Positions 55,721 to 64,000 of a DNA stretch of 64,000 bases are shown piece after piece. Below the pieces are notes generated by a model. That model searched no databases. It was not told where the DNA came from and was given only the letters and a program-made list of their open reading frames with translations. Both the position numbers and the translations under genes were made by a program. The stretch's first letter is position 1, and every line of letters starts with the position of its first letter. The DNA is from Diphasiastrum complanatum (lineage: Eukaryota > Streptophyta > Lycopodiopsida > Lycopodiales > Lycopodiaceae). The stretch is from assembly GCA_029204225.1 (NCBI GenBank), contig CM055095.1, forward strand, positions 76,836,471-76,900,470. The letters run 5' to 3'.

Positions 55721-56335
55721 AAAATTTTGGTTCGTGTCCTCAATACGTGTGGAGTTTGGTTTGACCAAAAATCTCGTACAACTAGTTTTTTAGCCATAAT
55801 GATAGTGGGCACGTTTTGTTCTGAAGATTTTTTGGAAAAATTTTGGTTTGAGTTAATGTTTTTTGACAAGGATGAGCTCCATGGAACTCGCACAAGGTAC
55901 TGATGGGTTTGGTACTCTGAAATCTGTATTCCTGGTGATGGGAGAGTTTATATGAGGTGATTTGGTGTGTGATTGTTGTCAAAAAACATGTCAAAATAGT
56001 TGATTGGTCCACTTTCTGGCCTTACAAAAACTTGCACATGAAGGAATATTCAGAAAGTTGATGTTTTGTTTAGGTGTTGTGCAAGTGGGTGAGTTTTGTT
56101 GGTAATGTTTGATGTAAAAAATCAGGGAAACTTAAAAATCTGCTTAAAAAACAATTAAAAACTAAACCAAGTGGCTTGGTTCTTCCTCCTACCAAAAATG
56201 AGATAGTACCATAGCTAGAAAGGAAGAGGGTACAATAAACTGGAATGATGAATGGAAAAAAAGTGAGCGATAAAACAAATGGAAGAAAAGAAAGACAATC
56301 AATAGATAAAATGAAATGAGCGACAACGACGCCAA
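55721..56335 (-). mobile_element. Gypsy leader ending at a primer-binding site
   Basis: Minus-strand leader continuing the right arm. It ends at TTGGCGTCGTTGTCGC (rc of 56320-56335), a TGGCGCC-type plant Gypsy primer site with one change. The leader from LTR to gag is therefore about 1.1 kb. Phrases gtgcgag/ctcgcac recur (55890, 56022). Confidence 0.6.
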
Positions 56336-56613
56336 TGTTGTATTTTTAGTTCTTCTCTAGGTTCTACTATGGCGGTCTCCCAACTAGTAGAGTAGAAATG
56401 ATCTAAAGGTCGTCGTGTAGGGTGAGTACGAATAGGATCCACTCAAATCATAGTTCTCTATTGGTTATCTAGGTCTCTTCTGAGGCGGTCTCCCCACTAG
56501 AAGTTGTAACGATTTAGGAATGACATGCTATGTTCACTATGGCGGTCTTTATTTCCATGGTTGTTTCGCTTGCAGTATCTGTAGAACAACTTCTTCTTCG
56601 TCTGTGGATTCAA
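56336..56613 (-). repeat. Partial Gypsy LTR
   Basis: Starting TGTTGTATTTTTAG on the plus strand (the LTR's 3' end on the minus strand), next to the primer site. It contains two or three ggcggtctcc phrases and is cut by Copia gag at about 56614. Confidence 0.5.
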
Positions 56614-56964
56614 CTATTTTTTGTGTTGTGCTAGTTTCTGGTCTGGCTTTGATTGCTTCGGGTCTTTCTTCTTCTTCTGCTTAGTCGTGCTCTTGTTGGT
56701 GTACAAGGCGTGAGAATCAGTTGAGGAACTTGAGGCTTCGTTCCTACGCGTGCCTTCCTGCAACAACATAGTAATGACTCTCGAAAGAGTCAGTTTTGGA
56801 TGTGTCGTGATGATCATCACCCAGCTGTCATATGATCTTGGCAAGCTTGTAAGTAGTTGCATCACTGCATCTTGATCGTCTATGACAGATTCGACAGCGG
56901 CCATTTGCTTCAGTAGGTTCTTAAATTGGTTGATAAAATTCTGCAGGGAATCACCATTCGCCAT
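56614..56964 (-). mobile_element. Copia gag (UBN2) fragment
   Basis: Open minus-strand frame MANGDSLQNFINQFKNLLKQ then VIDDQDAVMQLLTSLPRSYD, THPKLTLSRVITMLLQEGTR and a Lys/Gln-rich tail. It is fused at about 56965 to the CACTA transposase. Confidence 0.8.
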
Positions 56965-57940
56965 TTTGAGAGAGTAAAATTTCTTTTACTCTTCTTTCGT
57001 AAGAATCCAAGGGGCTCTTGAAATAGTATAGGTATTCCCATCAGTACATAATTTTGGCCAATACTCTTTTTTTGTTTTTGATTCTTGTAGATCATATTAG
57101 ATAGAAATACTATCTTTGTCGCCCACCAAGTATCTCCATATTGATTCACCCACATTTTTGAATATGTGCATAGGATCAAGCAAGTGATTGATCAAAAGGT
57201 TATTCCAATATGGTAAACAATGAAAGATGGATAGTCTTTTCATAACATTGATTGGCTTAGTCTCGGATTCAATCCAAAAATTGTGCCAATCTGCCACAGA
57301 CATTCTCTTTGGAGGCATTCTTGTTTCTGATCTTCCTCCAAAGCCTCTTCTATGAGGATTTTTAAATGGATGATTTTCATCATGCAAGTACTTGCGATGA
57401 TTTTCATATACAACTTTGTTCAAATGACGTGAGTGTTGAGCATCAATATTTGGTCCACAAATGAGATACACGTGATATCCAGAAGTTGTATAACCTAAAT
57501 TTAAAGAATCAAATCTAATTCATGTTATAAATAGAATTTTTTTAATGAATAAATATTGCATGCATAAAAATAAATATACAAAAATTACAAGTGATTTTAT
57601 TTTATAGTCACCTGAACAATCGCCCAATCCTAGATATTCATGCATAGTCCACATTAAAATCGCATGCAACAAAAATGTATTGTCTTGAAGTGGACATGAG
57701 ATGTCATATGCTTGGACTCCCTTCCATAGTAGTTCTAGTTCTTCAATCAATGGTGCAAAGCAGATATCCATATTTTTTACTTTATGTTTTCTAGGAATTA
57801 GAAGTGCTAGCATGAGATGTCCTTTTTTAATGCTTAGCCAAGGTGGAATGTTATAGTTGACCAACACCACTGGCCAAGTAGACCACATGCTTGACATTTT
57901 TCAAAGGGGTTAACCCCGTCTGTTGTAAGTTCAAATCTTA
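56965..57940 (-). pseudogene. CACTA (En/Spm) transposase TNP2-type (Transposase_21) fragment
   Basis: Minus-strand frames give WSTWPVVLVNYNIPPWLSIK, LALLIPRKHKVKNMDICFAP, LIEELELLWKGVQAYDISCP and HAILMWTMHEYLGLGDCSGD (57897-57600). After a break come CGPNIDAQHSRHLNKVVYEN, RRGFGGRSETRMPPKRMSVA and INHLLDPMHIFKNVGESIWR (57471-57097), then APWILTKEE-like residues to 56970. The order matches plant TNP2. An AT-rich gap at 57480-57600 between the two frames could be an intron. Both ends are missing. Confidence 0.9.
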
Positions 57941-57962
57941 TATTTTTTGTTTCACTTGCGAA

Positions 57963-58867
57963 TGTAGGGACGTAGATCTTTTGTAGTAGTAGCCCTTCCG
58001 CTTGTCAACAAGGATTAGAACACTGGATAGGTGTCTAACTATGTAAAGATGCAACTTTTAGATATTTCTCTACTTCCTCCCTTAACTCTACTCACCACTA
58101 ACACTACCCGCCATTAACTCTACACCACTAATTAACATTCCACATGATTTTAGAGAGAATGTGAAGGGAAGAGTAGAAGAGATAGAGGGGGAAGAGAGAA
58201 AGGGAGTGAGGGTGGAGGTTACCTCAAATGCTCCTTATGCTTGCTAATGCTTCTTGGTTTCCAAGGGAGGCTCGAACTTGGGACCAAAGAAACTTTGGAT
58301 GCCAAGCTAACCAACAAAGCCAACTCGTTTGGCTTTATGCTTGCTAATGGAGAAACATTCACTATCACAACCAAAAACATGTAAACTAGAAGCAAATAGA
58401 AAGCACAATAAAAAAGCATTAGCAAGTAGTGAATAGCAAATGAGGATGCTTCTCTCCAAAGTTTGGTAGAGTTTCCTCCTTCTCAATAGGCATGAAAAGT
58501 ATAGTACAAATGGTGCCTTTTTATAAATGGATAAGGCCCTTGTCCCAAAATCCTCTTGGCTAATATGTACACTGATCCTATCCATTCATCTTAATCCAAG
58601 GGTCCACAAAAAGTACATTACAAATCACAAGATTCATGTGAGTCCAAAATTGGACCAATCTTTAAAAAAGTTTATTACTAAGTTCTACTTGATTTTGGGC
58701 TTCAAGTTTTATTTTGATTACAAAAGGGCCCAAGTCTATTATTTATGTTTACATTTAACTTGCGTGCTCATTGGGACATGGGCTTATACGCGCAGGAAGC
58801 CATGCCCTCGCAACACATTTATTCAGCCACTTTATTTATTTGCTTTGTGTTGGGAATATCCCCAACA
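57963..58867 (-). repeat. LTR, inverted copy (left)
   Basis: Plus-strand ends are TGTAGGGACG and ATATCCCCAACA, so on the minus strand it runs TGTTGGGG...CCCTACA. It is the reverse complement of 59571-60392 with moderate divergence. No primer site lies beyond its minus-strand 3' end, and the flanking 5-mers do not match. Confidence 0.85.
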
Positions 58868-59570
58868 GGACCCACGGCCTGAAGTAGTGTCGGTCCTTCG
58901 GTACTCTAAAAGCAGCTAATTACTTTAGCTGCTTAAACCCTAAAAGCAAATTAAGTACCAAGGTAAGTAAGTACCAAAATTAGATAAAGTACCAAAGTAT
59001 AAAATTAAGTACCAAAAACAACTAATTACTACCAAAACTACCAAATTAAATACCAAAGTAACTAAAGTTCTACTTAAGTACCAAAATCAGCTAAAGTACC
59101 AAATTAAGTACCTAAAGTAGCAAACTACAAGTTTAGTACCAAATCCAGCTAAAGTACCAAATAAAGTACTAAAAGCAGCTAATTTCTACCACAATATCTA
59201 AAGTACCAAACCGTAGTACTTTAAGCAGCTAAAGTACCAAGTTAAGTATCAACAATAGCTAAAGTACGAATACTAAATTAAGTACCAAAATCAACTAAAG
59301 TAGTCGATTAAGACCTAAAACTAGTTATAGTTGCAAATTAAGAACCAAAAGCAGCTAATTACTACCATAATACTAAAAGTGCTAAAAGTAGTAGAAAGCA
59401 ATCGTAGCAGAAAGCAAGATAGCAGATGAACTGATAGCAACGTGAACTGATCATGGCAAACTATATGTTCACTGATAGTAGAAAGCAATCTTAGCAGAAA
59501 GCAAGCCTATCATAAAGCAAGATGGCAGAAGAACTGACAACAGAAAGCAAGAGAACAACATGAACTGAGC
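58868..59570. repeat. AAGTACCAAA minisatellite between the inverted LTRs
   Basis: From about 58905 to 59420 the words aagtaccaaa, agcagctaa and ctaaagtacc recur irregularly, tens of times. From 59395 to 59560 a different word (agcagaaagcaa) takes over. There is no coding potential. Confidence 0.85.
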
Positions 59571-60392
59571 TGTTGGGGGTATTTCCAATAGAGTGCAAAT
59601 AAATAACATTGGTGAATAAATGTGTTGTGAGGGCATGGCTTCCTGCGCGTATAAGCCCATGGCCCAATGAACACAAGTAGCAAGTTGAGCGTAAATAGAA
59701 ATAATAGACTTGGGCCGTTTTGTAATTAAAATAAAACTTGAGGCCCAAAGTCAAGTTAGAACTTAGTATTAAACTTTTTTAAGTTGGGTCCAATTTTGGA
59801 CTCACATGAATCTTGTGATTTCTAATGTACTTTTTGTGGACCCTTGGATTAAGTTGGGTCCAAGATGAATGGATAGAATCAATGTACATATTAGCCAATA
59901 GGATTTTGGGGCAAGGGCCTTCCCCATTTATAAAAAGGCACCATTTGTACTCCATTTTTCATGCTTATTGAGAAGGAGGAAACTCTACCAAACTTTGGAG
60001 AGAAGAATCCTCAATTGCTATTCACTACTTGCTAATACCTTTTGATTGTGCTTCCTATTTGATTCTAGTTTACATATTTTTGGTTGTGATAGTGAATGTT
60101 TTTCCATTAACAAGCATAAGGAACAATTGAGCTAACCTTCACCCTCACTCCCTTTCTCTCTTCTCCCCTCTATTTCTTCTACTCTTCTCTTCACATTCTC
60201 TCTAAAATCATGTGGAATGTTAGTTAGTGGTGTAGAGTTAATCATGGGTAGTGTTAGCGGCGAGTAGAGTTAAAGGAGGAAGTAGAGAAGTATCTAATTG
60301 CTGCATCTTTACATAGTTAGGCACCTATCCAGCGTTCTAACTCTTGTTGACAGGCGGAAGGGCTACTACTACGAAAAATCTACGTCCCTACA
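59571..60392 (+). repeat. LTR (right), plus orientation
   Basis: Runs from TGTTGGGGGTAT to CGTCCCTACA. It contains a CT-rich run (60150-60210) and a TATA-like ttataaaaagg near 59931. It is followed by a primer site. Confidence 0.85.
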
Positions 60393-60393
60393 G

Positions 60394-60411
60394 TGGCGCC
60401 ATTGCCGGGGA
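60394..60411 (+). promoter_or_regulatory. Primer-binding site TGGCGCCATTGCCGGGG
   Basis: One base after the LTR. This is the plant Gypsy (Tat/Athila-type) site, usually TGGCGCCGTTGCCGGGG, here with one substitution. Confidence 0.85.
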
Positions 60412-60659
60412 TAGACTATCACTAACTAGTATAGCTGCATTTTAGCTATTTCTTGCTTTTTAGAATAGTTTTAGGTGGATTTTTGGGTGTTTAGAATTAG
60501 TTTTCTGTATTTTTTTGTGTTTGGACTGTTGTTCACAGCTAGTAGAGGAGGTGTTAGAGGGTAGAGGAGGTCCTAAACAGCCTCTAAGGGCTTGAAATCC
60601 AAACCAACTAGTAAAAAACCCCAAAAAACACACCAATCTGTATTTTTTTGAGAGAAAAC
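60412..60659 (+). other. Short Gypsy leader
   Basis: Leader-like sequence after the primer site, cut off where minus-strand Copia RNase H begins. Internal genes are not present. Confidence 0.5.
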
Positions 60660-60764
60660 GAACCAAAAATCCATCAGATTTCAATTTTTTCAAAACCAGT
60701 GAGAGTTAACCCTCGCATGACTGGCAGTAGCTTCTGCATGTCATCTTTGATGCTGCAACATGAT

Positions 60765-60880
60765 GGTCTGCTTCTTGTTGACCCACGATAGTCTGCTTCT
60801 TGTTGACCCAGAGAACTGCTGCTCCTAATGCGATGGTTTGCTTCTTGTTGACCCAGAAAACTGTTGCTCCTGATGCGATG
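60765..60880. repeat. 45-bp in-frame duplication in Copia RNase H
   Basis: tctgcttcttgttgaccc recurs at about 60770, 60795 and 60840. The last two units are 45 bp apart and give VFWVNKKQTIA / VLWVNKKQTIV; the first is truncated. Confidence 0.75.
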
Positions 60881-61527
60881 GTGCACCCTCCTGAGATGCT
60901 CTTACAGTCATCCTTGAGAGATGCCCAGCTAGCATCACTGTAGGAAAGCATCTTGAAACTTGCACCATGACAATAACACAAGCCATAATCCCTTGTTAAT
61001 TGAAGATATTGCAAAATTTGTTTTGCAATCTTCCAATGTGTCGAGCCTGGATTCATGCAGAATTGGCATCTGTTCTCTCTCTTCCTCAATCTTTGGACAG
61101 TCATCATTTGTCAGCACCGTCCCCGCGAGCATTGGAGTGCTCGCTCCTTTGCAGTTCAGCATCCCAAAGTCCTCTAGGATCTTCTGGGTGTATCTGGACT
61201 GGTGAAGGTATAATTTACCTCCCTCGTAGTCCCTTTTAATTTGTAAGCCTAGGTAACAACTGGCTTCTCCCATATCCACTATCTCGAAATGTTTTGAGAT
61301 GTATGTCTTTACCTCAGTGATCAGCTGCTCACTCCTGCAAAGTATCAAAGTGTCATCAATGTATATAGCGACGATGATGATTTGCCCATCTGTAACTCTG
61401 ACATATACATTGGAATCAGCCAACAGAGGCTTGAATCCTAATGATTTCAAGGCTTGATCTTTCTTCTTGTACCATTGTCGGGCTAACTGTCAGACCATAG
61501 ATACTTTTGTGCATTCTGCATGCATTG

Positions 61528-63036
61528 TCAGGAAGTGAATTCGAGACAAATCCTGGGGGTTGATCCATATAGCCTTCTTCGTCTAGTTCGCCATGCAAGA
61601 AGGTTATTCTCGTTCACAATGTGGATCCTGAGGTCATAAGCTGCTACATATGCAAATAATAGATGTAGGGACGAATGTTTGATGACAGGAGAGAAGGTTT
61701 CAAAGTAGTCAATACCATATATCTGAGAGAATCCCTTTGCTATCAGTCTTGCCTTGTATTTCGTGATGTTCCCATCTGGTCCGTATTTGAGCTTGAAAAC
61801 CCATTTGCATTTGACAGTCTTGCAGTCATGTGGCAATGGCTCCAGCGTCCATACCTGGTTCTTCCTCATGGACTCCATTTCTTCATTCATGGCTTGGATC
61901 CATCTGTCCTTCTCTGGACTTTCAATCGCCTCCTCAAAAGTCTGTGGTTCGCCATTGAATCCACAAAACTCTTCTGATATGGAAGCTGAGCTGCTTGGCA
62001 CATATCTTGCTGGCGCTCTTTGTGGTCTAGTCGACCTTCTAGGAGATCCTCCTGGGATAGCAATGCCCTTGCCTTTGTCTGCTCTGCTCGGTCCGGAACC
62101 ATCTTGGTTTATAGGAACTACGACGGTAGGCTGCCTCTCGAATTTTTTTTCTTTAGATTCGTCGCTCGAATGGGAGACGACTCGAAAATCTTTGTTTTCG
62201 TGTTCGTCCTCTACTCCCTCTGTCATTGGCGGCAGGTCATAGTACTGTCTCTCCAAAACTTCATAGCTGACAAGATCGTCATTGGCCATTGTCCTGCTCT
62301 CATCGAATCTAACATCTCTCACTGTTTTGATAGTGTTCATGTCTGGCATGTAGATTCTGTAGTATGACGAATTGTTGTCATAATCTACCAGAAATCCCTG
62401 CTCGGCTTTCTCATCAAGCTTCTTTCGAAGCTTATCAGAAATATGTGCATAAGCTGCACAGCCAAAGATTCTCACATGAGTTAGGTTGGGTTTTCTACCC
62501 CACCATAGCTCATGTGGTGTCATGTGAGGAACACCAGACTTGCTTGTTCTATTCTGGATGTATGCGACTATAGCTACTGCTTCAGCCCACAATACCCTTG
62601 GAGCTTTTGAGTAGGCCATCATGCATCTGGCTGCTTCCATCAGGATTTTGTTCTTTTGTTCAGCAACACCATTGTGCTGTGGAGTGTAGGCTGTAGTCCT
62701 TTTGTGAATGATGCCACGATCATTGTAGAAGTCAGTGAAACGATTCGAGATGCATTCGCCACCTCGATCCGTTCTGATCTGCTTCACCTTGCTGTCTGTA
62801 TGTCTTTCAGCCCAATTCACATATTCTGTGAATTTATCAAGTGCTTCAAATTTATTCTGAATAAAATACACTCTGAAAAATTTGCTATAGTCATCAATGA
62901 AGGTTATATAATATTTTGAACCTCCTATTGAGATCACATTAAATGGTCCGCAGATGTCATAATGCACTAGCTCTAGAATCTTGGTCGTTCTGTAGGAGTC
63001 TTTGATGAATGGAGTGTGTGACATCTTGCCCTTCAA
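61528..63036 (-). pseudogene. Copia integrase and RT start, 502 open codons
   Basis: This is the best preserved frame of the remnant. The integrase core residues D (HYDICG), D (RTDRGGE) and E (GVAEQKN) are all visible; the usual H of HSD is HYD. The C-terminal zone includes a GKGIAIPGGSPRRSTRPQRA-type linker. After IHIVNENNLLAWRTRRRRLY the frame leaves the RT. Confidence 0.85.
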
Positions 63037-63240
63037 ACATGCATCACAAGTAGTCGAACTGGTTGCATTTGAGATGCTGGCACACGGTTATCGCTCTATG
63101 ATGGCTTGCTTGGAAGAGTGCCATTGAATGCATGTGGCAGAGTCTCCTGTGCCACAGAGTGTCTGGTTGGTCATCATGAGTCTGATGCACCTGATCTGTA
63201 GGTAGGCGTACCTTCAGATGATATAGGTTTCCTTTCAAAA

Positions 63241-63470
63241 GCCAAAAAAAAAATACAGATGAAGTGTTAAAATTTTCTTAACACTTCACAAATTTAAAAA
63301 TAAATAAATCTTTTTACAAGCATTAAATTTCAATCTTTCTTTATTTAATATACTAGGTTCAAATGCAACCTATGTGACTAAGCTAAATCCAAGGTGAATT
63401 GCCACATAGGACTATTAACAAGTTAATTAATCCAGATTATCAAACTTGCTTAGGTAAGGAAGAGGCCCTT
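63241..63470. other. AT-rich spacer
   Basis: Nothing recognisable. It separates the Copia remnant from the Gypsy RT and may be leader or LTR debris. Confidence 0.45.
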
Positions 63471-63479
63471 TTTGAGTTC

Positions 63480-64000
63480 AAAAAGGGCCCTAATGCATTT
63501 ACGAAATCAAGCACACGGAATGGATATCACCGATAGTTATAGTACCCAAGAAAAATGGCAAAATGTGAATTTGTGTGAATCTGAAGGTGCTAAATGCAGT
63601 CATAAAAAAAGATCATTTTCTTTTACCATTTACGAAAAGTGTCCTCGACAGAGTAGCTGGTGCTGAAGCCTACAGTTTTTTAGATGGCTTCAGCAGCTAC
63701 AACCATGTGAAGATAGCCCCCCAAGACCAGCACAAGACAACGTTCGCCACAGAATGGGGAACCTATGCCTATAAAGTGATGTCATTCGGACTTTGCAATG
63801 CCCCAAGCACTTTTTAGTGTGTCATGCAGGCGACATTCATAGAGTATTTGCAAAAATTTCTGGAAATTTTCTTAGATGATCTGTGCGTGCATGGACCAGA
63901 CTCAAAACACTTATTCAATTTGGAGAAGGTGCTACAAAAATGCCGCAATTTTCAGATCTCTTTGAATAAATAAAATTGTCAATTTTGGATTACACATGGC
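63480..64000 (+). mobile_element. Ty3/Gypsy reverse transcriptase fragment, open at window end
   Basis: Plus-strand frames read SPIVIVPKKNGKM, VLNAVIKKDHFLLPFT, LDRVAGAEAYSFLDGFSSYN, TTFATEWGTYAYKVMSFGLC, NAPSTF, a stop, EYLQKFLEIFLDDLCVHGPD and LEKVLQKCRNFQISLN. This is the Gypsy RT palm with FLDDL at the catalytic site. A TAG after NAPSTF at 63815-63817, an early frameshift and a TAA at 63969-63971 mark decay. The fragment continues beyond base 64000. Confidence 0.85.

Larger units (their letters stand above)
60660..63240 (-). mobile_element. Copia pol remnant (pre-integrase to RNase H)
   Basis: From right to left: LWHRRLCHMHSMALFQ (63238-63044), then a 502-codon open frame (63036-61528) with GKMSHTPF, HYDICGPF, RTDRGGECISNRF and YTPQHNGVAEQKN (integrase). 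A linker and the RT start (RWIQAMNEEMESMRKNQVW, KARLIAKGFSQIYGIDYFET) follow. A frameshift leads to LDEEGYMDQPPGFVSNS (61598-61416), then IYIDDTLILCRSEQL (61450-60935) and RNase H (YSDASWASLKDDCKSISGG). Integrase is intact over its core; RT is split into three frames, so it is inactive. There is no gag or LTR. Confidence 0.92.

Overview
The window looks like a transposon-rich land-plant nuclear genome. There are spliced genes with GT-AG introns, a plant-type BAHD acyltransferase, Ty1/Copia and Ty3/Gypsy LTR retrotransposons with plant primer-binding sites (tRNA-iMet type and the TGGCGCC type), CACTA and hAT transposase remnants, a LINE and long CT/GA/TA microsatellites. The very long repeat-filled intron fits a large genome (fern, gymnosperm or similar), but the species cannot be fixed from the sequence. 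There are no bacterial features, CRISPR arrays or rRNA genes.

Layout. 1-3261: AT-rich flank with old tandem repeats, a possible promoter (TATA plus G-box near 1700) and leader of a small gene. 3262-18939: a four-exon gene of about 165 codons that I do not recognise; its second intron (3793-18374, 14.6 kb) holds nested debris: Copia, LINE, Gypsy, Copia RNase H, a perfect-looking triplication of a 572-bp unit, another Copia and a hAT remnant. 18940-25248: sparse sequence, then decayed minus-strand coding-like blocks of unknown family. 25249-30566: a young complete LTR element (654-bp LTRs that look identical, TAGGG target duplications) with one open 1137-codon frame that starts as Copia gag-protease but whose integrase and reverse-transcriptase parts are altered beyond catalysis; its 3' module recurs at 21.5-22.0 kb and 47.2-47.9 kb. 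32248-33835: an intact two-exon BAHD acyltransferase gene, the only other host gene I can support. 35000-47880: overlapping Copia and Gypsy pieces with several LTR boundaries. 47877-52265: CACTA-like coding pieces and two clusters of the GCGTGGAT/ATCCACGC dyad. 52290-60411: Gypsy gag modules in inverted orientation, a CACTA transposase, and two inverted LTRs around an AAGTACCAAA minisatellite. 60660-64000: a large Copia pol remnant (minus) and the start of a Gypsy RT (plus) that runs off the window.

How it works together: only two loci look like working host genes. The rest is mobile DNA. The 25.2-30.6 kb element shows signs of recent activity and lacks an obvious RT or integrase of its own, so it was probably moved in trans by a Copia relative; the partly related copy at 45.4-47.9 kb shows integrase with the RT removed and the same 3' module attached.
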